From assembly GCF_049943335.1 (NCBI RefSeq), contig NZ_JBNFVY010000006.1, positions 49,948-113,947 of the forward strand: DNA of 64,000 nt. Direction: 5' to 3'. The DNA comes from JBNFVY01 sp049943335. Lineage in GTDB: Bacteria; Pseudomonadota; Alphaproteobacteria; Rhodobacterales; Rhodobacteraceae. Of the stretch, positions 44,375 to 52,797 are shown one piece after another. The translations under genes were made by a program, and so were the position numbers. The notes beneath the pieces were generated by a model that did not search any database, had not been told where the DNA came from, and saw only the letters and a program-made list of their open reading frames with translations. Numbering within the stretch: the stretch's first letter is position 1; the number at the start of each line of letters is the position of its first letter.

Positions 44375-45151
44375 TCAAGCCCCGCGGAAAATCGGTTTTC
44401 TCTTGTTCAGAAAGGCGTCGATACCTTCGGCGTGATCTGCGCTCTTGATGATTTGCCCCTGAATGATGGCTTCTGTGTCAAGGAAGTTCTCTAGCGACGG
44501 TTGCATCGCGGCGCGCATCAACCGCTTGGCACCAGCCAAGGCAAAGGTCGGACCCGCAGCCAGGTCCCCGGCATAATCCAGCGCCGCCTTGTCAAGGGCA
44601 TCATCGGGATGAACCTGGCTTGCCAAACCCAGGCTGAGGGCTTCTTCGGCCGGCACCAGCCGGGCAGAAAAGGCAAGGTCCGTCGCGCGCTGCCGCCCGA
44701 TCAGGTTTTGAAGGAAAAAGGCCGCCCCGCCATCCGGGGCCAGGCCGATCTTGCGAAAGACCTGACCAAGTTTCGCGGTCTCGGAAAGCAGCAGGACGTC
44801 GCAGGCCAGCGCCATGCTCAGCCCAATTCCCACCGCCGGACCGCGCACCGCAGCGACCACAGGCTTTTCACAATTGAAGATGGAAAGTATCATTTGATGC
44901 GCCTTGTACAAACGCGCGCGGTCGCCCCAGGCATCGTCTTTGCCCATGGTCGAAATATCCGCGCCCGCACAAAAAGCACGGCCCTCTGCCCGCAACAGAA
45001 CCGCCCGGGTCTGCGGGTCGGTTTGAATTTCGCGAAACGCGTCCAAAACGTCGACCCGCATCTCAAGGGTCAGCGCATTCAGCTTGTCCGGCCGGTTCAA
45101 CGTCACGACGGCCAGGCCTTCTTTGTGTTCAACTGTGATATCACTTGCCAT
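44375..45151 (-). CDS. enoyl-CoA hydratase/isomerase-family (crotonase) protein
   Basis: 258-residue crotonase-fold protein. The oxyanion-hole segment is EGRAFCAGADISTMG (about residues 55-69) and the second Gly-rich turn is AAVRGPAVGIGLSMALACD. The segment normally holding the first catalytic Glu reads GQVFRKIGLAPDGGAAFFLQ, with an Asp in the Pro-Asp-Gly-Gly turn as in PaaG-type isomerases. So isomerase activity is at least as likely as hydratase. The ATG at 45151 follows GGGAGGGG. Upstream neighbours are two dehydrogenases. Confidence 0.88.
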   Translation of the reverse strand: MASDITVEHKEGLAVVTLNRPDKLNALTLEMRVDVLDAFREIQTDPQTRAVLLRAEGRAFCAGADISTMGKDDAWGDRARLYKAHQMILSIFNCEKPVVAAVRGPAVGIGLSMALACDVLLLSETAKLGQVFRKIGLAPDGGAAFFLQNLIGRQRATDLAFSARLVPAEEALSLGLASQVHPDDALDKAALDYAGDLAAGPTFALAGAKRLMRAAMQPSLENFLDTEAIIQGQIIKSADHAEGIDAFLNKRKPIFRGA

Positions 45152-45180
45152 GACCCGCCCCTCCCTGTGGCGAATAGTTG

Positions 45181-46335
45181 TCAGTCAGCGAATAGCGCCC
45201 GAGCAATCCCGTTCTTGTGGATCTGGGTCGTACCCCCGGTGATCGTCAGCATCCGCACATCGCGCACCATCCGCTCGAGCGGGAGCGAACCGAAATAGCC
45301 GTAGCCGCCGAACATCTGCATCGCATCGTGGGTCACGCGCTGCGCCATTTCAGTTGCCTGAACCTTGGCGATCGAAGACAGCGTCGGATCAGGCTGGCCC
45401 CGGTCGATCAGCGACAGCGCGGTGTAGCAAAGCGCCCGGGCGGCCTCGATCTGCACTTTCATGTCCGACATCATCCATTGCAGGCCCTGCATATCGGACA
45501 GCGCCTTGCCGAACTGACGGCGGGTTTTCATGTAGTCGCAGGCCAAGTCGAACGCACCTTCGGCCACGCCAAGCGCCAGAACCCCCATGCCGACGCGGGT
45601 ACCGTTGTAAACGCCCAAGGGGCGGACAAAGCCGCTGGAATTGTCGGCCAGTCCTTCGGTCACGATGTTTTCCGCGGGCACGCGCACATCGTCAAAGTGG
45701 ATTTCGCATTCGTTGCAGCCGCGCGCGCCCATCTTTTGTTCAAGGATGTTCACCGTCACGCCGGGGCTTTCGCGTTCCACCAGAACCGTGCCGATGCCCC
45801 GCGCGCCCTTGCTGTCGCAAAACCGCGCATAAACCAGAAGGTAATCGGCCCGGTCGCCGAAGGTGGTAAAGATCTTGCCGCCGTTCAGCACAAAATCGTC
45901 GCCGTCCTGGCGCAGCGAGGTCGTCACCGCCGTGGCGTCCGACCCCGCGCCGGGTTCAGTCCAGGAAATCGCGCATTCGATCTCGCCCGCCGCAAAGCGC
46001 GGCAGAAAGGCCTGTTTCAATTCGTCGCTGCCGCAGGTGGCGATGATCCGGGGCGAGACGTTCTGATCATGGACGATCAGCGCGGTGTTGAAATCCACCT
46101 TCGCCAATTCCTCGACCACCAGATAGCAATCGACCAGCGAAACGCCCCCCCCGCCATAATCTTCGGGGATGGTCATACCCAGATAGCCCAGGGCGCTCAG
46201 GCGGTGGTGGTTTTCCTCGGGGTATATGCCCTCGCGATCCCATCGCGCAGCACGATCCTTGAATTCGCCCTGAGCCAGCTTGCGCGCGGCGTCCTTCAAC
46301 GCGATCTGTTCGGCGGTCAGCAAAGAGGGATGCAT
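45181..46335 (-). CDS. acyl-CoA dehydrogenase with no recognisable catalytic Glu
   Basis: 384-residue full-length acyl-CoA dehydrogenase homologue. Middle domain AISWTEPGAGSDATAVTTSL and flavin segment RRQFGKALSDMQGLQWMMSD are well kept. However, the isovaleryl-type base position reads GVYNGTRVGMGVLALG (Thr before Arg), and the C-terminal position reads LTITGGTTQIHKNG (Gly in place of Glu). It may use another base, perform a different reaction such as 1,4-elimination, or be a structural subunit of the upstream dehydrogenase. It starts 5 bases after that gene's stop. Confidence 0.9.
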   Translation of the reverse strand: MHPSLLTAEQIALKDAARKLAQGEFKDRAARWDREGIYPEENHHRLSALGYLGMTIPEDYGGGGVSLVDCYLVVEELAKVDFNTALIVHDQNVSPRIIATCGSDELKQAFLPRFAAGEIECAISWTEPGAGSDATAVTTSLRQDGDDFVLNGGKIFTTFGDRADYLLVYARFCDSKGARGIGTVLVERESPGVTVNILEQKMGARGCNECEIHFDDVRVPAENIVTEGLADNSSGFVRPLGVYNGTRVGMGVLALGVAEGAFDLACDYMKTRRQFGKALSDMQGLQWMMSDMKVQIEAARALCYTALSLIDRGQPDPTLSSIAKVQATEMAQRVTHDAMQMFGGYGYFGSLPLERMVRDVRMLTITGGTTQIHKNGIARALFAD

Positions 46336-46340
46336 CCGCC

Positions 46341-47516
46341 CTACCCCCGCCGCTGATCGAAGCTATGGCCATAGACCATCGCGGCGATCGTGTTGCGCAG
46401 GATTTCCACCGTGCCCCCACCGAGCGCAAAGCCGCGCGCATCGCGCACCATGCGCTCCAGCGGGTATTCGCGTGTATAGCCGTTGTGGCCGTGAATTTGC
46501 AGCGCCTCGTTCGTGACCCGCTGCGCCATTTCATTGGCATAAAGCTTGGCCATGGTCGCGTCCATCGGATCGGGAAAGCCGTTCGGTGCGGGGTTTGTGG
46601 CGGCGCGATAAACCATCAACCGCGCGGCATGGATCTGCGTGGCCATGTCGGCGATCTTCCACTGCAGGCCCTGGAATTCGTTGATGGGGCGTCCGAACTG
46701 ATGGCGGATTTCGGAATATTCCTTGGCCGCATCGAACGCGCCTTGCGCCAGCCCCACGCACATTGCCGCGTTGCCCACACGTTCGGGTCCGAAACTGCTC
46801 ATCAGCAGCGCGAAAGAGCGTGAACTTTCCGGATCGCCTTCGACCAGAACGTCTTCGGGGCCGGCCTTGTAGTTTTCAAGAATGATCTCTGCCTCGGTCA
46901 GGCCCCGGCCACCCATTTTCAGCGATATGTGCCCGATCCGTGCACCGGGTTTCTTCAAATCGACGACAAAGGCGCCGATCCCCTTCGCACCGCTGGCCTT
47001 GCCGAAGCGGCAGAAGACCAGCGCATAATCAGCGACATGGGCGCCGGTCGACCAGCACTTGTTACCGTTCAGCACCCAGCCGTCGCCGTCCTTGGTGGCC
47101 GTGGTGCGCAGGTCGGTCACGGCCGACCCTGCCTCGGGTTCGCTGATGGCGATTGCGATGAATTTCTTGCCTGCGGCCATGTCGGGCAGAAACCGCTTTT
47201 TCTGTTCGTCGTTGCCCAGAACGCTGATCGCGCGCGATGGACCGTTCAGATAAAGCTGCGACACCAGCGCCGTGTTGAAACAGACCCGCGCCATTTCTTC
47301 CAAAAAGACCGTGCCCTGAATCACCGGCGCGCCGGATCCGCCGTATTCTTCGGGGACGAACATGCCCAGATAGCCAAGTTCGGCCAGCTTGTCGCGGTTC
47401 GCTGCCGGAAATTCCTCTTTTTCGTCCCAATAGGCGGCCTTGGGGGCGAACTCGCGTTCTGCCAGCTTGCGGGCCTCATTGCGAAAATCTTCCAATTCTG
47501 GATCGAGCTTGAACAT
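46341..47516 (-). CDS. acyl-CoA dehydrogenase
   Basis: 391-residue FAD-dependent acyl-CoA dehydrogenase. It has AIAISEPEAGSAVTDLRTTA, the flavin region RHQFGRPINEFQGLQWKIAD, and a likely catalytic Glu in LMSSFGPERVGNAAM. The C-terminal site reads ALGGGTVEILRNTI without Glu. The ATG at 47516 begins 1 base after the CaiB stop. It is adjacent to a homologue lacking both bases, so the two may form one enzyme or act in sequence. Confidence 0.92.
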   Translation of the reverse strand: MFKLDPELEDFRNEARKLAEREFAPKAAYWDEKEEFPAANRDKLAELGYLGMFVPEEYGGSGAPVIQGTVFLEEMARVCFNTALVSQLYLNGPSRAISVLGNDEQKKRFLPDMAAGKKFIAIAISEPEAGSAVTDLRTTATKDGDGWVLNGNKCWSTGAHVADYALVFCRFGKASGAKGIGAFVVDLKKPGARIGHISLKMGGRGLTEAEIILENYKAGPEDVLVEGDPESSRSFALLMSSFGPERVGNAAMCVGLAQGAFDAAKEYSEIRHQFGRPINEFQGLQWKIADMATQIHAARLMVYRAATNPAPNGFPDPMDATMAKLYANEMAQRVTNEALQIHGHNGYTREYPLERMVRDARGFALGGGTVEILRNTIAAMVYGHSFDQRRG

Positions 47517-47517
47517 G

Positions 47518-48708
47518 TCAGTTTGTGTCCTTTGTTTGAGCGGTAAGCCGGGCCTGATTCAGTGCGGCAAGGATGCGCACCGTATCGGCGCCTGCGGCTG
47601 GTGCGGGGATAGGTGCAACCTGAGCGTGCCCCGCGAAACGCATGGGCAGCCCTGGAACAGGGACTGTGCCCAGTTCTGGATGCGGAAGGTCATGGATCAT
47701 GCCGCGGGCGCGCATGTCGTCGTCCGACACCACTTCCGCCAGATTGCGGACCGGGGCGGACGGCACATGTGCGCCGCTCAGGGCCGCGAAAATCTCGGCG
47801 CGGGTATGGCGTGAGGTCCACGCCGTCACCCAGCCATCGACTTCAGCACGCCGCGCGCAGCGCGCGGGCCCCTCGGCCAGGTCGGGATCTTCGGCCAGAT
47901 CAGGGCGGCCCATAGTGCGGGCCAGCTGCTGCCAGTGGCGATCGTTCAGGCACATGATCGCCACCTGCCCGTCTTTCGCCGAAAACAGATCGTAGGGGGC
48001 GACCTTGAGCACGGCCTGACTGTTGCCGGCCCGGTCAGCGAACCCGTCAGGCGCCAGCAGATAGCTGGCGATATTCGACGCCAGCGCGTGGTGTGTGACG
48101 TCCTGCATGGCGATTTGGACAAAGTCCCCGCGCCCTGTCGCGCCGCGCGCGTGCAGCGCTGCCATAATGCCACCAAAAAGATGGATACCACCCAGAAAAT
48201 CAGTGATCGCCGCGCCGCATTTCACCGGCGGACCATCGGGAAACCCGGTCACCGACATCAGCCCGGTCAAGGCCTGAATCGGAAAATCCATCGCCGGCGC
48301 ATCGCGATAGACTGAATCGGCCGCGTAGCCCTTGCCCGACCCCATGACCAGGCGCGGATTGCGGGCCGAGAGCGTGTCCCACCCCAGACCTAGCTTGTCC
48401 ATTGTTCCGGGGCGTGAATTCTCGATCAGCACATCGGCCGTATCTGCCAGGGCCAGCAACGCGGCGCGTCCGTCCTCAGTTGTCAGATCGAGCGTCACGC
48501 TCTGTTTGCTGGAATTGAGCATCATGGCGGCGGGGTTTTCCCGCCCGCCCGCTATGCCGCGGATACTGTCGCCGCCGGGCGGTTCGACCTTGATGACTTC
48601 GGCCCCCATGAGGGCGAACATCAGCCCGCAATAGGGGCCCAGATAGACCTGACCCAAGTCGATCACTTTCAGACCGGCCAGCGGGCCACCCACGGCCGGC
48701 GCGCTCAT
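47518..48708 (-). CDS. CaiB/BaiF-family (class III) CoA-transferase
   Basis: 396-residue class III CoA-transferase. The N-terminus is GLKVIDLGQVYLGPYCGLMF, then GAEVIKVEPPGGDS. The likely catalytic Asp lies in AAITDFLGGIHLFGG. The C-terminal PLPMRFAGHAQVAP-type ending is truncated-looking but normal for the family. The ATG at 48708 overlaps the crotonase stop by ATGA; an in-frame TTG at 48717 is not preferred. It should activate the acid whose CoA ester the dehydrogenases downstream oxidise. Confidence 0.9.
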   Translation of the reverse strand: MSAPAVGGPLAGLKVIDLGQVYLGPYCGLMFALMGAEVIKVEPPGGDSIRGIAGGRENPAAMMLNSSKQSVTLDLTTEDGRAALLALADTADVLIENSRPGTMDKLGLGWDTLSARNPRLVMGSGKGYAADSVYRDAPAMDFPIQALTGLMSVTGFPDGPPVKCGAAITDFLGGIHLFGGIMAALHARGATGRGDFVQIAMQDVTHHALASNIASYLLAPDGFADRAGNSQAVLKVAPYDLFSAKDGQVAIMCLNDRHWQQLARTMGRPDLAEDPDLAEGPARCARRAEVDGWVTAWTSRHTRAEIFAALSGAHVPSAPVRNLAEVVSDDDMRARGMIHDLPHPELGTVPVPGLPMRFAGHAQVAPIPAPAAGADTVRILAALNQARLTAQTKDTN

Positions 48709-49475
48709 GATCCGCAAAAGCGCGGTTGGCGCTTTTCCCTGAATGCGGCCACGGCCTCGCGGTGATCGTCGGTCTGCATGATATGGGCTTCGGCGGTGGC
48801 TTCGATTTCAAGGTAGGTGGCGAAATCACAATCCATGCCGCGGTTCAGCATCGCCTTGCCCAGCCCGAAGGCGCGGGTTGGCCCTTCGGCCAGACGCGCG
48901 GCAAGCGCAGATGCTTCTGCGTCCAGCGCGTCTTCTTCGTAAATCGCATGAACAATTCCAAGGTCACACGCCTCTTGTGCGCCGATCACCTGGGCCGTCA
49001 TGAACATTGCCTTGGCGCGCTGCGTGCCGACCACCCGCGCCAACAGGTAAAGCCCGCCGCCGTCGGGCACGATCGCCACCCTTGCATAGGCCTGGCAGAA
49101 TCGGGCTGACGGCGCGGCAAGGATCACGTCGGCCAGCAGCGCGATATTGAATCCCACGCCAAACGCGGGCCCTGCAACGGCGGCAACCACCGGCTTTTCA
49201 AGATCATAGAGCGTCCGCGTCACGCGGTGCTGTTGTTTCATGCGGTCGCGCATTGCGGTGGGCGACGCGCCTGCAAACGTATTGATGTCACCCCCCGCGC
49301 AGAACGCGCCACCATTTCCGGTGATCAGCAGCGCGCGGACACGGTCGTCATCCCGCACCTCTGTGACGATGCGTTCCATTTCCTTGCGCGCGTCTTGGTC
49401 GAGCGCATTTTTCTTCTCGGGAAAGTCGAAGGTCATCCGACCGACACCCTCCGAGCGAGTATAGAGCAATGGCAC
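48705..49475 (-). CDS. enoyl-CoA hydratase/isomerase-family (crotonase) protein
   Basis: 256-residue crotonase-fold protein. The oxyanion-hole segment is GNGGAFCAGGDINTFAG (about residues 53-69) and the second is AAVAGPAFGVGFNIALLADV. The catalytic stretch reads CQAYARVAIVPDGGGLYLLA, again with Pro-Asp-Gly-Gly, pointing to a PaaG-like isomerase or altered hydratase. A GTG at 49475 follows CGGGAGGAATAAGC. It is the first gene of the eight-gene minus-strand operon and is divergent from the nitronate monooxygenase-like gene. Confidence 0.88.
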   Translation of the reverse strand: MPLLYTRSEGVGRMTFDFPEKKNALDQDARKEMERIVTEVRDDDRVRALLITGNGGAFCAGGDINTFAGASPTAMRDRMKQQHRVTRTLYDLEKPVVAAVAGPAFGVGFNIALLADVILAAPSARFCQAYARVAIVPDGGGLYLLARVVGTQRAKAMFMTAQVIGAQEACDLGIVHAIYEEDALDAEASALAARLAEGPTRAFGLGKAMLNRGMDCDFATYLEIEATAEAHIMQTDDHREAVAAFREKRQPRFCGS

Positions 49476-49691
49476 CGCTTATTCCTCCCGAATGAGTCGG
49501 CTACCGATACGCTACGGCCGGGTGGGACCACCGCACATCCCCCAAGGCCGAAAAACAGACTCGTGTAAAATTCGCCCCATGCCCCTTTCCGATTGCGATC
49601 TGATTGCAGGAATGTTTGGCTCTGTCGGACTGCCTGACATATGCTTCAGGGAACTTCGCCAGACCTAGTTGAAATAACGAAGAAGTTGACC

Positions 49692-50657
49692 ATGTATTCT
49701 GACTCTTCCCTTGGCCGCCTGCGCCTGCCTGTGATTTGTTCTCCGATGTTCTTGGTGTCCGGACCCGATCTAGTCATTGCTCAGTGCAAAGCTGGCGTGA
49801 TCGGCAGCTTTCCGGCACTCAACGCGCGCGAAAGCGACGGAGAGCCCCCCCTGCTGGAAGCTTGGCTCAAGCGCATCACCGAAGAACTGGACGCGCATAA
49901 TCAGGCCAACCCGGATCGCCCGGCCGCGCCCTTTGCAGTCAACCAGATTGTGCACCGTTCGAACGACCGTATCGAACGCGACGTCGAAATATGCGCGCGC
50001 TGGAAAGTGCCCGTCTGGATCACCTCGATGGGCGCGCGCGAAGACGTCAATCAGGCCGCGCATGACTGCGGCGGCGTCGTGCTGCACGACGTGATCAACA
50101 ACAAATACGCCAGGAAAGCGATCGACAAGGGCGCCGACGGCCTGATCGCGGTCTGCGCGGGTGCAGGCGGTCACGCCGGTGCCCTGTCGCCTTTTGCGTT
50201 GGTTCAAGAGATCCGCGAATGGTTTGACGGGCCGCTGGCCCTGTCGGGATCCATCGCCACCGGAAGCTCGATTCTGGCAGCGCAGGCCATGGGTGCCGAT
50301 TTCGGATATATCGGATCGCCCTTCATTGCCACGACCGAGGCTGTCGCGTCTGAGGCTTACAAGCAGATGATCGTCGATAGCGGCGCTGACGACATTCTAT
50401 ACACCAGCCACTTCAGCGGCGTGAACGCCAATTACCTCAAGCCTTCTGTCCGCGCGGTCGGGCTTGATCCCGACAACCTGACCGGCGACGGCAACAAGCT
50501 GGATTTGGCCACTGGCGACATCCGTCCCAAGGCTTGGCGCGACATCTGGGGCAGCGGTCAGGGGATCGGTGCGGTGCGCAGTGTGACAACCACTGCGGAT
50601 TACGTCGACCGGCTGGACCGGGAATACCATGCTGCGAAGAACGCGCTCTGCGCTTAA
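49692..50657 (+). CDS. nitronate monooxygenase-like FMN flavoprotein
   Basis: 321-residue TIM-barrel flavoprotein of the 2-nitropropane dioxygenase/nitronate monooxygenase family. FMN/phosphate-binding segments are GLIAVCAGAGGHAGALSPFA and LSGSIATGSSILAAQAMGAD, then GYIGSPFIATTEAVAS. Such proteins oxidise nitronates, but family members also act as enoyl-ACP reductases or quinone reductases. I chose the ATG at 49692; the ATG at 49641 lacks a ribosome site. It is a single gene ended by its own terminator, between two divergent/convergent acyl-CoA operons. Confidence 0.87.
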   Translation: MYSDSSLGRLRLPVICSPMFLVSGPDLVIAQCKAGVIGSFPALNARESDGEPPLLEAWLKRITEELDAHNQANPDRPAAPFAVNQIVHRSNDRIERDVEICARWKVPVWITSMGAREDVNQAAHDCGGVVLHDVINNKYARKAIDKGADGLIAVCAGAGGHAGALSPFALVQEIREWFDGPLALSGSIATGSSILAAQAMGADFGYIGSPFIATTEAVASEAYKQMIVDSGADDILYTSHFSGVNANYLKPSVRAVGLDPDNLTGDGNKLDLATGDIRPKAWRDIWGSGQGIGAVRSVTTTADYVDRLDREYHAAKNALCA

Positions 50658-50664
50658 AAAGAAC

Positions 50665-50692
50665 AAGGGCGGCAGGTTGCCCAGCCGCCCTT
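50665..50692. terminator. bidirectional intrinsic terminator
   Basis: AAGGGCGGC (50665-50673) and GCCGCCCTT (50684-50692) form a 9-base stem with a 10-base loop. It follows the nitronate monooxygenase-like stop by 7 bases and lies 38 bases before the convergent ligase stop. TTCTGTTTC follows on the plus strand. Confidence 0.8.
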
Positions 50693-50730
50693 CTGTTTCA
50701 GCCGCTTTCGCGGAAGCGTGACGAACGATC

Positions 50731-51927
50731 TCAGCCGTCTTTCTGGTTGATGATAAGATCTGCACTCTCGGGCAACTCTGCAACGACGCTCACCGCGTCG
50801 GCGCGGATTCTGGAATGCAGTTTGAAGGCCTCGGCAGCGGCCGTTTCCGCAGCCGACGCATCAGCGCCATCTTCCAGCACAAGTGAAACGCGGATCATGT
50901 CGCGGTCGTTTTCGCGGGTGACCACGGCCTGCGCGGCCTTTGCCCCCGGCGTCGCGATAACGACTTCTTCGATCACGCGCGGATATACGAATATTTCGCG
51001 CACTTTGACCGCCGCGCCAACCCGGCCCTGCAACGTGGAAATGCGGCTGACGCTGCCATCTTCTTTGCTTTCCAGCGCAAAGGCGCTGTCGCCGGTGCCA
51101 AACCGGATCATCGGCCAAGTGGCATCAAGCGCAGTGACGACAACCTCGCCCGGCTCGCCATGCGCGACTTGCTCTCCACTGACCGGATCGCAGATTTGAA
51201 CCACGCGGTCGGGATGAACCACATAGCCTTCGCCGCCATCTTCATAGGCGACAAGGCCCAGATCGGCGGTGGCATAGGCGGCCCAGGTCGACACGCCGTA
51301 ATCGGCTTCGATCCGGCGACGTTTGGCCATCCAATCGCCCATTTCGCCACCCAGGAAGGCGGTTTTGACCTTCCACGCGTCGCGTCCATAGGTTTCGATC
51401 ACTTTATCCGCCAACGTCAGGAAAAACGCGGTCGAGGCGCAGATCGATGTCACGCCGGTCTCAACGATAATCTGTGCCTGCAGCTCGGTATTGCCTACGC
51501 CGCCAGGGATCACCGTGGCGCCCGCAGCCTGAGCCGCTTCGTCGAACAGCAAGCCCGCGGGCACAAGGTGGTACATCCAGGTATTCAGGATGATGTCCCC
51601 CGGGCCCACGCCGGCTGATTTGAACAGCAGGTCCAAGCCATGTCCGCCGCCGCCCGAAAGCGCCGGTTCGAAAATTGGGCCGGGCGACACGTATATCCGC
51701 CCGACATTCTTTAGATCAGAGGCGAGGAACCCGCCAAACGGCGGGTTGTCGCGCTGAATCTTCAAAAGCTCTTCTTTCTTCATCACCGGCAGACGCGATA
51801 GATCTGCCAGGGATGAAACGGCTGCCGGATCGAATCCGGCAGCTGCAAAGCGCGATTTCAGACCCGGTGCCTTTTCGGCCGCTGCGGCATAGGTTTTCGC
51901 GATGTCTTTATAGATGTTTGCTGACAT
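50731..51927 (-). CDS. PaaK-like acyl-CoA ligase homologue with altered P-loop
   Basis: 398-residue ANL-superfamily protein resembling phenylacetate-CoA ligase. The N-terminal PaaK-like text LSRLPVMKKEELLKIQRDNP and the later GDSAFALESKEDGSVSRIST and GRVGAAVKVREIFVYPRVIE are recognisable. The normal Ser/Gly/Thr-rich phosphate loop is replaced by YVSPGPIFEPALSGGGGH, and the C-terminus ends LIINQKDG without the usual Gly-Lys motif. It may still activate an acid or may bind acyl-CoA without ligation. The ATG at 51927 follows AAGGAGG. It is last in the minus-strand operon. Confidence 0.75.
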   Translation of the reverse strand: MSANIYKDIAKTYAAAAEKAPGLKSRFAAAGFDPAAVSSLADLSRLPVMKKEELLKIQRDNPPFGGFLASDLKNVGRIYVSPGPIFEPALSGGGGHGLDLLFKSAGVGPGDIILNTWMYHLVPAGLLFDEAAQAAGATVIPGGVGNTELQAQIIVETGVTSICASTAFFLTLADKVIETYGRDAWKVKTAFLGGEMGDWMAKRRRIEADYGVSTWAAYATADLGLVAYEDGGEGYVVHPDRVVQICDPVSGEQVAHGEPGEVVVTALDATWPMIRFGTGDSAFALESKEDGSVSRISTLQGRVGAAVKVREIFVYPRVIEEVVIATPGAKAAQAVVTRENDRDMIRVSLVLEDGADASAAETAAAEAFKLHSRIRADAVSVVAELPESADLIINQKDG

Positions 51928-51954
51928 ATCTATGCCTCCTTGGCCTTGTGTTGC

Positions 51955-52764
51955 TTAAAGCGGGCAATCCTTACGGAAGTTCGGCGCGCGCTTCTCGCGG
52001 TGTGACAACACACCTTCTTTAACATCTTCGCTCATGAAGCCCAGCATTTCCAGTGCTGTCGAGGCATCGAAAATCGGACCAGCCTGGCGCAGCCAGTTGT
52101 TCAGCGAATATTTGGTCCAGCGGATCGCGCTTTGCGAGCCGTTGGCAAGTTCGACAGCCGTATCAAGCGCGATCTGCTGCAGTTCTTCGTCTTCGACGCA
52201 CATCGACACCAGACCGATGCGCTCGGCTTCTTCGCCGGACACGGGCTTGCAGGTCATCAGGTAGTATTTTGCCTTGGCCATCGAGGTCAACAGCGGCCAG
52301 ATGATCGCGGCGACGTCACCGGCAGCGACACCCAGACGCGGGTGGCCATCGACGATCTTGGCTCTCTTGCCGGCAATCGAGATGTCAGCGAGAATTGCAA
52401 CGACAAGGCCAGCGCCCGCGGCCGGACCGTTGATCGCGGAAATGATCGGCTTGTTGCAGTTGATGATATTGTAGACAAGATCCTTGGCTTCTTTCCAAGT
52501 CTTCATGATCTCGTGCGAATTGCCGATCATATTTTCGATCAGGCTGAAATCGCCGCCGGCCGAAAAGGCTTTGCCAGCGCCGGTAACGATCACCGAGTTG
52601 ATATCGGGGTCACGGTCGATGTCGATCCACATATCGGTCATCTGGGTGTGGGTTTCCGCATCGACAGAATTGAATGTCTCGGGCCGGTCGAACGTGATGC
52701 GCAGCACGCGATCCGCCGGGTAGTCAAATTTCAGTTTGTCGTACTTTGCATAACGCTCCGACAT
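51955..52764 (-). CDS. enoyl-CoA hydratase/isomerase-family (crotonase) protein
   Basis: 269-residue crotonase-fold protein. The first oxyanion segment is GAGKAFSAGGDFSLIENM (about residues 62-79) and the second is AINGPAAGAGLVVAILADIS. The catalytic region reads GHPRLGVAAGDVAAIIWPLL; the canonical first Glu position is not obvious and an Asp lies in the Gly-Asp turn. A typical hydratase/isomerase role in the operon is likely, but the exact reaction is unclear. The ATG at 52764 follows CGGAGGAAAAG. It lies between the PaaK-like and dehydrogenase genes. Confidence 0.87.
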   Translation of the reverse strand: MSERYAKYDKLKFDYPADRVLRITFDRPETFNSVDAETHTQMTDMWIDIDRDPDINSVIVTGAGKAFSAGGDFSLIENMIGNSHEIMKTWKEAKDLVYNIINCNKPIISAINGPAAGAGLVVAILADISIAGKRAKIVDGHPRLGVAAGDVAAIIWPLLTSMAKAKYYLMTCKPVSGEEAERIGLVSMCVEDEELQQIALDTAVELANGSQSAIRWTKYSLNNWLRQAGPIFDASTALEMLGFMSEDVKEGVLSHREKRAPNFRKDCPL

Positions 52765-52797
52765 AGTTCTTTTCCTCCGTAGGGTGTGGGTATGGGT

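Noticed and set aside
49635..49650. GACATATGC near the nitronate monooxygenase start as an operator
   Set aside because: Only the central six bases match; the flanks are not palindromic.
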